Assembly: GCF_000005505.3 (NCBI RefSeq)
Contig: NC_016132.3
Location: 25,658,501-25,722,500 of the forward strand
Reading direction: 5' to 3'
Source: Brachypodium distachyon
Taxonomy: Eukaryota; Streptophyta; Magnoliopsida; Poales; Poaceae
DNA: 64,000 nt
Within the stretch, counting starts at the first letter, position 1. Every line of letters begins with the position of its first letter. The notes under the pieces are model-generated. The model was not told the DNA's origin. It did not search any database and worked only from the letters and a program-made list of their open reading frames with translations. Positions 23,274-32,349 of the stretch are shown one piece after another. Position numbers and translations under genes: made by a program.

Positions 23274-23402
23274 AGATTCTGTAATCCTCGTATATGTCAG
23301 TAGTTCCTCCAGTGTTTCTACGCTATCTGAGTCACCAGCATTATTGTGAAGAGACTTGCAGATTTGTGCAATGATCAGCTTAAGATCAAAGACAGTAAAC
23401 AT
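23274..23402 (-). other. possible orphan coding exon, unknown protein
   Basis: An open stretch reading LIIAQICKSLHNNAGD and SVETLEELLTYTRITESKK ends at a GTACAC donor at 23273. A plausible acceptor (CTTAAG) lies near 23381. The residue pattern is protein-like (amphipathic helix, acidic patch), but I recognise no family and see no partner exon. It lies 0.6 kb downstream of the ILP1 stop on the same strand. Confidence 0.25.
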
Positions 23403-23794
23403 CAGATTGGGTGAAATTGTGAAAAGTCACAAGGGCCACAAGGCAGCAATCTCCCTAAGCTTTGAATGTATATTTGAAGGATCTTCATCTTGGTTCAGAA
23501 TTAAAGAATCTTGCCAAAGATATACAAGTAATAGATGAAGGGACACAACTTGGTTAACACCTACTATCATAACATAAATGTTAACAGTGTCAACATAAAA
23601 TTCTACCAGAATTGTCCATGACTAACACATGAAAAATATATAATGCAGGAAATAGCTGGATAGATGCACCTTTTGAACTGTTAATTACCATTGGTGATTG
23701 TCAAAACAATAATTGTTGCAATCCGGAAGAACCATAAAATTGTTTAGAAATCAATGTGCAAGACTGAATTAGGTACTCATGATCATTTGATGTA

Positions 23795-23918
23795 CTCCCT
23801 CCGTCCAATAAAAGATGTCTCAAGTTTGTCAAAATTTGGATGTATCTAGACATGACTTAGTGTATAGATGCATTCAAATTTAATCAAAGTTGAGACATCC
23901 TTTGTTGGACGGAGGGAG
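23795..23918. mobile_element. Stowaway MITE (124 bp) in the ILP1 3' flank
   Basis: Ends CTCCCTCCGTCCAATAAAAG and its inverted partner TTGTTGGACGGAGGGAG, with TA at 23793-23794 and 23919-23920. It lies about 95 bp after the ILP1 stop codon, so it is probably transcribed in the ILP1 3' UTR. Confidence 0.9.
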
Positions 23919-24013
23919 TACATATAATCAAATGTTAGAACACTCCCATAAACTGACGTGATTTAGAACCTCCTGCTGTCAAAACTGGAATTCTTGTAAT
24001 ACAAGAGGAAAAG

Positions 24014-26878
24014 CTAGAGAGCTTCTCTGAGATGAAAGGACTTCAAAATATTTCTAGCTTTATCATATTCGTTCAGTGCTACCATTATGTTCTTCAAACG
24101 ACGAGCCAGCCCATGTGTCTCTTCCTCACTAATGCCTGACATGTGTCTCCTCTCCAACTTCTTCGATAGTTCTAACACAAGATCTGTGAAAGGCTGCAGT
24201 TTCTTACTTGGTGAAGACCAAATTACTGAAAGTGATGCAGCTATCCGTTCGGTCCTAGTGATTGCATCATGGACATCCAAAATGATACTCTTCATATGAG
24301 GAAGAATCTTCCCCATCAATAATTCTAGAGCAAGCTTCTCAACAACATCTTCTGAAAGGGTATTTTTCCATGAACAAACATTTTTTAGGAGACGTGTAGC
24401 AACTCCAAATCTATATGCAGCGTACTGCGCAGCACCTGGTACAGCCCTTGTCACCATTGATCCCCAAGCTGGTACTGAAAGATCAGCAATTGCCCCAGCA
24501 AGACGATTATACACAGAAGCCAGTAGTTGGTGCAAAGCCGTGCTCGAGGTTGGTAGAAAGTCCATCACCGTATTAACTGCATATACAACATTTTTTGTTC
24601 TTTGAGTACTCAAGATGTCCCAGCAGTGCATAACACGGTGGTGCAAAATAGGAAGGGCGACCTTTTCCACTAAAACTGGAACAAGGTTCACATCTGCATC
24701 ATTAAGGTCTGGACTGTCTTTATTCTGCACACCATAATCCAAAAGGATCTCAGGCCACTCCATGCCAAAGAAACCAGTTGTTTCATGGAGAGGATCCCAC
24801 TTCAAAAGCTCTAGTCTCACATAAGGAGTGAACACGGATGGTGCACTCAGAGCTGCATGAGCATCTCGGTAGGCGGAAGGATACTGAGTTTTCCAGCCTT
24901 CAAACTTGTCCTTGACAATTGCAAGGCTTGAGTATTCCTCTGCAGCATCACTGAATACAACATCAGCAGTCTTGAGAAGCTCATCACGGCTGGACAGATA
25001 GGCACTGCTGTCGGTGTCACTCTCATCAGTGCTTAGCTCACCTTCAATCTGCTCACTGCTAACACTCTTTCCTGTAGATGACAATCTTTTGGATTCCGAT
25101 CGAGCTTTTCTTCGCTTCCTGTTCTCTTCCCTGCGCTTAAGATCCATACGCTTCTGGAGATTTATATCTCTGCCAAACTCATCCAACTGTGGTGGTAGGT
25201 TTGAAGTTTCCCTAGCAGCAGCAGCTGCTGCTTGTGCAGCATTCGATGCAGAAGACAAGTTAGCTGAGCTCGACCCTTTGCTAAGAACAGATATTGCTGC
25301 ATTCACTGCAGCTTCGATCACACTTGATTCATCAGCTAGGTCGGCTGCACGCCTCTCTGAAACAGCTAGCGCTCGATTTTCATGCAATTTCTGCATGTGC
25401 TCCTCCAACTCCTCTATGAAAAATGCCTTATCATTCAAGAAATCACACACAACAGAGATATAATTTCGGAGCTCCTGCATGTACACAAACTTCTTCTCTG
25501 CGTCCTGCAAACTACTCTCCAGGCTAGATATCTCAGAAAGAGCTTCATTAAGATGTGCGTCGGTCCTCACTAAACCACCAACTGTTGCCTTGTGGGTCTC
25601 CTTAAGCTTTCTGATGTTCTCCTGCAGGGCTTTGCTTGCTACATCAGCTTGCTGAGAGATGGACAGGAACTCTGCACTGCCTGATGCAAAAACAGATGCC
25701 CCTGGCACAACCCCGCTAACGGAGGTCTGATAATGAGGGCCTCCCAAGTATCCAGATGGTTGGGGCTGAACCTGCTTAGGAGCAGGTGCACCATTAGCCA
25801 CTTTCTGAGCAGAAGAATCGTCCATCCTCCTACCAAGCGCCTTTTTGAACTGCTCTTCCTCCCATTTCCTCTCTTCCTCCTCCTCATCATCATCCTTATC
25901 ATCCTCAGGCTCCCTAAACCCATCATTGATAACCCCCAAACTAGCAGCAGGGCCCCTATTATTGATCCCATGAAACACGCCTTTTGAGCTCCTATGTCCA
26001 TCACTCGACTTCTCTGTATACATCGCGATCCTACCCTGCATCTCATTGTCCTCTTCATCACTGGACCCACCAACAGCATCCCTGCTGCTGAGCACACCGC
26101 CACCATCAAGGGAGATGAAATCCGGCGCTGCATGCCTCGGCTGTTGCAGTTGCTGCCGCTTCGCCCGGATGGCTTCAATTGTCGCCTTGTCAGGTATCAG
26201 TGGCCCTTTGTCCACATTGTTTCCTTCCTCCTCCTCAGATTCATCACTTTTATCCTCGTTCTGCAATGGTTTCCGTGGTCCAATGCTCGCCTGTGCCATA
26301 GGTTTCACCAGACCTTTGAGAACAACCACTGGCTCCGTGGCAACTGCAGAAGTACCAGAAGCGGGACTGGCAGCAGTTCCAGCAAACCGCTGATGCCGGG
26401 ACTCAGCCGCCAGGGCAGGCGGTGGTGGGCGCATGAGGCTCCCAGGGAGTGAACGGGCGTTCTTCTGGAGCTCCCGGAGGCGCTCGGGGGTGTACTCGCC
26501 AGCATGCGACTGGAAGTTGGACGGCTTGGGCGCGGGAACCGCGGCTGAGATGGCCGGCGAGCTCTTCAGCCGGTCCTTGGCGGGCGTGAGGCGGTGGAGA
26601 GCCGACGCAGCTGGTGAGGCCGTGCGGGTCGACCGGACAGAAGCAGACGGACGGCGGCGCTGCTGCGCGAACGGGCCCTCCTCGGCGTCATCTTCGTCCT
26701 CTTCGTCGGCGAAGCTGAGGCGGCTCGCGCCCTGCTGCCGCCTCGGCGACACGGGCTTAGGCACAGCTGGGCTCTGGGTCTTGGTGGCCGCCGGTCTGCT
26801 GGGAAGCCCTGCATCTTCGCCCTTGGCTCCATCGGCATCGTCGGTGCGGCGGCGGAAGTTTTTACGGTGGCTGCTCAT
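24014..26878 (-). CDS. ILP1: ILP1/GCFC-domain protein (PAXBP1-like), single coding exon
   Basis: 954 aa. The family includes Arabidopsis ILP1 (increased level of polyploidy) and human PAXBP1/GCF; the plant protein is nuclear and linked to transcriptional repression and, with NTR1, to spliceosome function. Seen in order: basic N-terminus MSSHRKNFRRR, acidic patch FADEEDEDDAEEG near 55-70, a low-complexity acidic region, EEEERKWEEEQFKKALGRR near 335-350, a coiled coil about 420-505, a basic stretch KRREENRKRRKARSESKR near 580-598, and the GCFC-type C-terminal domain from about 650, with RLELLKWDPLH and GFFGMEWPEILLDYG, ending KSFHLREAL. Start: I chose the ATG at 26878. The frame stays open to 26917 but only through a TTG, and NFRRR near residue 7 fits the family. 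A 5' UTR intron is likely (donor near 27014, acceptor near 26925). No lesions are visible. Confidence 0.93.
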   Translation of the reverse strand: MSSHRKNFRRRTDDADGAKGEDAGLPSRPAATKTQSPAVPKPVSPRRQQGASRLSFADEEDEDDAEEGPFAQQRRRPSASVRSTRTASPAASALHRLTPAKDRLKSSPAISAAVPAPKPSNFQSHAGEYTPERLRELQKNARSLPGSLMRPPPPALAAESRHQRFAGTAASPASGTSAVATEPVVVLKGLVKPMAQASIGPRKPLQNEDKSDESEEEEGNNVDKGPLIPDKATIEAIRAKRQQLQQPRHAAPDFISLDGGGVLSSRDAVGGSSDEEDNEMQGRIAMYTEKSSDGHRSSKGVFHGINNRGPAASLGVINDGFREPEDDKDDDEEEEERKWEEEQFKKALGRRMDDSSAQKVANGAPAPKQVQPQPSGYLGGPHYQTSVSGVVPGASVFASGSAEFLSISQQADVASKALQENIRKLKETHKATVGGLVRTDAHLNEALSEISSLESSLQDAEKKFVYMQELRNYISVVCDFLNDKAFFIEELEEHMQKLHENRALAVSERRAADLADESSVIEAAVNAAISVLSKGSSSANLSSASNAAQAAAAAARETSNLPPQLDEFGRDINLQKRMDLKRREENRKRRKARSESKRLSSTGKSVSSEQIEGELSTDESDTDSSAYLSSRDELLKTADVVFSDAAEEYSSLAIVKDKFEGWKTQYPSAYRDAHAALSAPSVFTPYVRLELLKWDPLHETTGFFGMEWPEILLDYGVQNKDSPDLNDADVNLVPVLVEKVALPILHHRVMHCWDILSTQRTKNVVYAVNTVMDFLPTSSTALHQLLASVYNRLAGAIADLSVPAWGSMVTRAVPGAAQYAAYRFGVATRLLKNVCSWKNTLSEDVVEKLALELLMGKILPHMKSIILDVHDAITRTERIAASLSVIWSSPSKKLQPFTDLVLELSKKLERRHMSGISEEETHGLARRLKNIMVALNEYDKARNILKSFHLREAL

Positions 26879-26924
26879 CCCGGCCGCTCGGCTTGGCGGA
26901 GCGGCGGCACGATGCAAAATCTGA

Positions 26925-27120
26925 CAAGTTCAGGGAAACCAGGTTAGGTCACGTGGGTAGAGAATCCTTCGATTATTCTACGGGTGGGATACAAGGACAA
27001 AGGGATCTCACCGGCGGTGAGCAAGCAGGGCGGCGGCTAGGGTTCCGGCGAGCGAGGAGATCCGCGTGCAGCGTGCGTGTGTGTAAGAGAGAAAGAGGCG
27101 AGTGAAACAACACAAAAGTA
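26925..27120 (-). promoter_or_regulatory. ILP1 5' UTR with probable leader intron
   Basis: On the minus strand a GTGAG donor follows CACCGCCG near 27014, and an acceptor ending TTGTCAG lies near 26925, after a TTTCC tract. The leader exon upstream carries the GAACCCTAG motif (TAGGGTTC on the plus strand at about 27038-27045), a telo-box-like word common near plant housekeeping promoters. Inferred from splice-like words only. Confidence 0.45.
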
Positions 27121-27840
27121 CGAGACATTGCTCCACATGGACCTGGTAACTTGGTAAGGAACCGTCTTCTTCTCGTGTTGGGCTTATCAGAACCGGCCCA
27201 GTAACGTCGAGTTAACACCAAGTTGACCTCAGTAGGCGCACAACGTGGCCCAGGTAAGCCCAGCCCAGGCCTGCTCAGCTTTATCGTCTTTGCACATATA
27301 GCCATGGTTGTTCTCGTGTGTGGGCCGACTCTCGTTACCTTTAGGCGGGCCTGATTCCGCCCAGCACCAAGGCCCCTCTCTCTTTTAGACTGGAGCTTCT
27401 TTAGCGTGCGTTTGATTGTGCTTTGCTTTGCCTCTCACAAAAAAAAATGTGCTTTTCTTTTAGAAATGCTTATATGCATCATTTCCTCTAGAGAAGCAAA
27501 AATCTTGTTTTGTATTGTTTGCTTTCTTGTGCCTCGTTTTCCTCGATGGCATGCTGCCATGTCACTGCCGCCAAGGAGCCCATCTGCCGAATCCCAAGAC
27601 CGAGACGTGCGGGGAGCCGAAAAAGTCGTCGGGTTCTTGGTGGCTGTCCACCATGGAGACTCGTACTCTGCCCGTAGCCAAGGCCTTCTCCTCTCAGAGG
27701 TGTGCAAGAGTTGGAGATGGGACTGTGACGAACCGAGGAGGGACTCGTCAGGTAGGGGTGCCCTGAGCGGAGAAAAGGGGCCATGGATCCACTTGCTTGA
27801 GGTCGCCGGACGGAGGGAGAGCCTCGGAATGGGGTGTCAA
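27121..27840. other. intergenic, upstream of ILP1; no gene recognised
   Basis: Contains the ILP1 promoter region on the minus strand. Several short open frames exist on both strands, but none shows a domain or splice pattern. Confidence 0.3.
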
Positions 27841-28386
27841 GATGGCAATGGATATCGAAAAAGTGGATATCCAGCCCATGGATCGCGGGTATGGAGCGGC
27901 ATCTCGCTCCATGGATATCCAGCCATGGATACCCGCCAAGTCATGGAGCGGGCACGGATATAAAATTTGATCCATTTGGATATCCATGGATACCCGCTAT
28001 TTAATAAATAAATAAATTACTGACATGTTGGTCCATTTTCAAACATATACTCATATAAATAGTTCTCTTCCACCGCAACTCTAACCCTCATTTCCCTCCT
28101 TCAGTCCCACTCTCATGAGCAGACACTCCTCAAGCCACCCGGTATTTAATAAAATAATGGATATTGTTTGCTGTTGTATAACGCTGTTGTTGTATATGCT
28201 GATGTTGCCATTGTTTATGATGTATATTGCATGGGTATGGATAATCCATGGATATCCGCATACCCGTGGATATGGATGTGGATATTGTTTTAGATCCACG
28301 AATATTTTTATGGATGGATAGTTGGCTTGGGTATGGATATGGATATAGATGTGGTCGACCCGTCCAGACCCGCCCCGTTGCCATCC
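27841..28386. mobile_element. terminal-inverted-repeat element with GGATATCC-rich ends
   Basis: The left end, GATGGCAATGG, pairs with the right end, CCGTTGCCATC. The interior is filled with inverted and direct copies of words like GGATATCCATGGATACCCGC, so it can fold extensively. GAATGGGGTGTCA (27827-27839) and GAATGGGGTGACA (28388-28400) flank it as a 13-bp near-duplication with one mismatch. There is no coding region. The superfamily is uncertain (hAT-like is possible). Confidence 0.65.
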
Positions 28387-28559
28387 TGAATGGGGTGACA
28401 GCAGCTGCTACAGGCATGGCAGTAGGAGGAAGGGGACATGGCAGAGCTAGGCGTTGCTGCGGGAGGTGGGATGTGTCTATGCGGATCCACGCGCCAGGCC
28501 GTCCGAGCATCCCCACTCAGGCCCCCCATATGGCGTCCGACGCTAGGCCGTATGGTGGG

Positions 28560-29924
28560 GGGGGGGGCGCATCGTTCATTTGAGATAGCTCCTCTTGACG
28601 CCGCCACCGCTTTTGGGTCGTAGGGGACGTCCTTGGACTTGCCGAGAGCATTCCACGTCTCCGTCCACTTGTCGCACGTCTCAATTCTTGCGAAGACGTG
28701 GATGAACTTGAACTCGGCGTCGTCATTGTCCTATTGGTAGGCGGTGAACATGGTGACATCTACAAGACACCGGCCGACAAATGTAGAATCGGTGACACAA
28801 TGAAGAAAAAAAGAGTAAAAGATGTCGGCTTACCTAATCAGCGACGTTGCTGTCGCTTCGGGGTCGCCGGCGCACCTCTTCTTGAATGTCGTGCCATTTG
28901 TTGCACGCTTGTTGGATCAAGCCCCAAGGGTGTGACATGTCGGACTCGTTGCAATCATGGACCAACATCTTCAACTCCGGATCGATAAGCCGACGCTCAT
29001 CATACGCCGCCTTCACCTACTTCCAATAAGTGTCGGCGTGTTGATTCGTGCCGATGAAGCATGCTCACGATCTTCCAAGCTTCGGCGAGGCACTCATCCT
29101 CTTTGGGGGTCCACTTGGGTCCTCGGCCTCCGTCGCCGGCCTTCTTCTTCCCCTTAGCTGCCGCCTTCCTCTTCCCCTTCAGGTCGGCCATGGCGGGCTC
29201 CTCTGCCCAGCACTCGTAGGCCTCCTCGCCGTCGACCTCATCGGGCGAGGAGCGTAAGCCTCTTCTTCTTGGGTGTAGGTATAGTGGGCATGCTAGTAGC
29301 CATCGTTGATCATGTCGGGCACCCTGTGACATTCCGCCTTACGGGTTCGGCGCGGCCTGGCTGCAGCTGCCGGAGTGTCAGCCGATGGCGAAGATCCGGC
29401 GTAGGAAAGAGGCCCAAAACGCAGAGGAGGTGAGGCAAAGTTCTTGGGGTTGAATCCGCCGAGACGATCCGCAACGAAGGTGTTTGGGTTGAAACCGCCG
29501 TGTGGATCGGTGTCGAGGTAGCCCTGCGAGAGCCGCGAGAGCGACGACATGGCATTCCCATGGTTTTCATCGGGCATATGGGAAGACGCCGGCGAAATGC
29601 TCGATGGCGACGATGAAGAACTTTCTTAGCTGCCGCCGCTCCAGTACTGCCCGAAGGAAGGCAATGGCGCCGCCTTGCCGGCCAAGGTCGTAGCCATCTG
29701 CGCCGTGGCTGCGGCCTTCTGCGAGTCCATTTGCTAGGCCAGGGCGGCATTACTCTCGGCTTTCTTCTCCCTATTTTGGCGATGGCATTCTCGACTTGGC
29801 GATGGGTGCAATCCGCGGCCCAGTCGGTGGCGCTCATCCTAGGCGGATGCTCCAGCCTTGACCCCTTCGGCTCTGCCTCGCCGGCCGCCACGGAGAGAGG
29901 CGCTCTGTACTTCTTTGGCGCCAT
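28560..29924 (-). pseudogene. broken SANT/Myb-like, NAM-associated-domain gene of the transposon-linked type
   Basis: Reading down the minus strand: an N-terminal MAPKKYRAPLS, then GGFNPNTFVADRLGGFNP, the SANT/trihelix-like GPKWTPKEDECLAEAWKIVS near 29070-29130, YDERRLIDPELKMLVHD and WGLIQQACNKWHDIQEEVRRR near 28850-29000, and DDAEFKFIHVFARIETCDKW with KDVPYDPKAVAASRG near 28600-28730. This is the grass family annotated as NAM-associated or glutathione S-transferase T3-like, often the accessory ORF of PIF/Harbinger elements. The frame breaks after WKIVS, and a TAG follows TYWK (about 29020), so the gene is dead. GC-rich reading frames overlap on the other strand. Confidence 0.72.
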
Positions 29925-29998
29925 GGCGTTGGGGCAGTGGCAACGTCTGTGGACAATTGGGGTGGGGGGGGGGGAATGGCGGGAGTGGGTGTCCAGGC

Positions 29999-30018
29999 GG
30001 GGGGGGGGGGGGGGGGGG
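29999..30018. repeat. poly(G) tract, 20 nt
   Basis: Twenty G in a row, preceded by another G-rich run near 29963-29974. It lies upstream of the broken SANT-like gene. Confidence 0.95.
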
Positions 30019-30029
30019 AGGGGAAGGGA

Positions 30030-31150
30030 GGGAAAAGGGAGGCCGGCGAAAATTTAGAGGGAAATCTGATTTCTCTCGCCGATAGGGGTGGCCCGCATTG
30101 CTTTTCGGCTTCAGCCGGCACCACCATAGCCCCCGCCCACCTCCCGCTAGTTGGGTGCGGCGTGGGAGCGCCGGCTAAATTGTTGGGCTGCGGCGGCTAC
30201 CTTTTGGATTTACGTGAGTGGCATGGATGGATTTTTCAGCGCCGGCTGGAGATGCTCTCACAGATCTTCTCGGCTGGAGCAATGCCGCCGGCAACAAGCC
30301 CTTTTTTGACAGCAGCCCACAATGTTCTCCATGCGCAGAGCTTTGAGAATTTCTGTTCTGGTCGAGGGACGAGGGTAATATGCAGCGAAAGTTTCTCACT
30401 TACGAGTGGCAGTGAGTAAATAACACCAAAGCAACGCTTCAGAACCAGCTTCGCTATTTGCACTACCGAAAGCACTTTGGTTATGTGCTTTTTTGCTTTA
30501 GGAAATACCCTTTGGTTTGCTTTTTGCTTTTCCACAACAGAAACACAGAAGCAATGTGAAACCGCCTGAACTGAATTTCCCTGAAGCTACTGTCTAGGAA
30601 AGCTCTCAGAAACTATAACATTGCCTTCTTCTCAGCTTATATGAAGCTTGTTACACTGCCTTCATTATTGTTTTACTGTTGAATCACAATTTCACACAGT
30701 ACACTCATATCCATCTATGAAATTATACTCATATCCATCTATGAAATTCAGAATATCACACAATGACACAAGAACAAGCAACTGCTCCATTTGACATAAA
30801 AAATTGTTCGATCGAAACCAAAATTTCAATTTCTAATTCTCTGAACAAAAAACAATCAACAATAAGAATACAACTGCCGTAGGGCGACACAACACACATT
30901 TTCTCAAAACACACAACATTGCGAGACTTCTATATTGCCCAGCAAATAGCTCATAAGCCTTCCACAAAACAAGCTTTGAAGCCAGGGAGTAATCCACCAA
31001 TTCACACAAAGTATAGGAGAGCCAGGTCTCAGACTAGCACCCAAAAGTTTCCAATGCACCCCAAATCACTTGCTACTGTGCACTCAAAGAAAAGTGTGCT
31101 CTAATATATGCATATCTAGAGAAAGCTACGAGAAAATGGACTGAACGGAG
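30030..31150. other. intergenic; transposon end and AT-rich DNA
   Basis: At about 30225-30262 the sequence CAGCGCCGGCTGGAGATGCTCTC resembles (inverted) the GAGCATCTCCAGCCGG end common in grass Harbinger/Mutator elements. It may be the end of the element that carried the SANT-like gene. The rest is AT-rich with a 24-bp direct repeat (ACTCATATCCATCTATGAAATT) near 30704 and 30725. Confidence 0.4.
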
Positions 31151-31500
31151 TACCTTATTTTTTACCAAAACCTGGTTGGTGTTTTCAGCGGTTCATCTCC
31201 CCCTTCCCTTTTTATTTTGGTCCCAACGTATCCGGAGTCAGTCGCACGCATGCAGGCGGGGGTTGGTGCGTGCTCAGTACTGAGTCAACGATTCATATTA
31301 GTTGTCGAAATATTACATGTATTAGACGCTTTTTAAGCATAGATACATCCATATTTCGGCAAATTTGAAACAATTAATATGGATCAGAGGGAGTACCTTA
31401 TTTTTGACGAAAACCAGTAGGCGTAGTTGGTGCCCTCGACAGTTCTTCTCCTCTTCCCTTTCATTTTTGTCTGAATAATCCGGCGGTAATCCACGCCCAG
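31150..31500. repeat. diverged direct duplication flanking a Stowaway
   Basis: A stretch starting GGAGTACCTTATTTTT and ending in ATCCGG occurs at about 31149-31236 and again at about 31391-31482. Both copies follow a Stowaway-type right end (the first is only a GGAGTA remnant). The distance is about 241 bp. It suggests tandem duplication of a MITE end plus its flank. Confidence 0.6.
31280..31393. mobile_element. Stowaway MITE (114 bp)
   Basis: Inverted ends around ATTCATATTAGTTGTC and CAATTAATATGGATCAGAGGGAG, with TA at 31278-31279 and 31394-31395. The left terminal word is decayed. Confidence 0.75.
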
Positions 31501-31771
31501 AATTGAAAGGAAGAGGTGCTCTCCACGGTTCTTCTCCCTCGTCCTTAACACTCGCTTGCCTCTTGCAGTGTACAGTATCCATATAATTCAAGACCAAAGA
31601 GAATTTGGTCCTCTAGCATTAAATTACAGAAAGTAAATTTAGCAGACAGTCCACACTTGTCCACGCGTGTCTCCCAATCCAGTCCAATCCCCACCCACCA
31701 GTCGCCAAAATTGCCCCCCAAGTCCATGCCGTTGGCTCGCCTCCTCTTCCTACTCCCATTCCCATCACCAG

Positions 31772-32167
31772 TTAACCAGCAGTATACGCCACCACCACTC
31801 CAGGAAAACCAACCACCCCACCTTGCTCTGTGAAAGTAAAATGTTCAATTAGTTTGTGTACTGCTGAGGTTGAGAGGCTGTCTCCAAGCCAAATAAATGG
31901 AGTTGACCTTAATGAGGTCTCTCCAGCAAGAACGTATGTCCCTGCATCAAGTGACTGGGGGGCAATCACTTTGATTTTACCAACCCTGTGGGCACATAAA
32001 TAAAAATTCGATTCAGCGAGGCGAACTAATGCATATGAGTGCACCCTAACCATGTTTTCTACAGGAAGTAGAAGCAATCTTGCCTTTTGAGCATTTTCAC
32101 TGAAACATGAAAATAGCAGGCACACAAAACCTGGATCCAGCAACTGAAACATGGCCCTGGTACGCAC
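31772..32167 (-). other. open coding-like stretch, unknown protein fragment
   Basis: About 130 codons without a stop: RAMFQLLDPGFVCLLFSCF, SENAQKARLLLLPVENMVR, VGKIKVIAPQSLDAGTYVL, STPFIWLGDSLSTSAVHK. A splice-acceptor-like TTCTTCAG precedes it near 32170, GTGCAC follows ENMVR, and CCACAG precedes GKIKV, so it may be two exons. I recognise no family. It lies just upstream of the NLR pseudogene on the opposite strand. Confidence 0.35.
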
Positions 32168-32349
32168 ATCTGAAGAACAAAAGGTTCATGGGAGTTATAT
32201 AGGAGTACTGCATAAGAAGCAAAGTCTATCATTCATTCTAGATGGGCAACATCTCACAATGGAGAAGCAAAACATAAAAGCAGATGCACTTGAAATGCAT
32301 AGACAAAACATATATACTGCAGCATTTTCACAGGGCTGCAGCGATGGTG

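Noticed and set aside
26879..26917. Thirteen extra N-terminal codons for ILP1
   Set aside because: The frame starts with TTG, not ATG. The first ATG (26878) gives the family-like SSHRKNFRRR start, and a leader intron acceptor lies just upstream.
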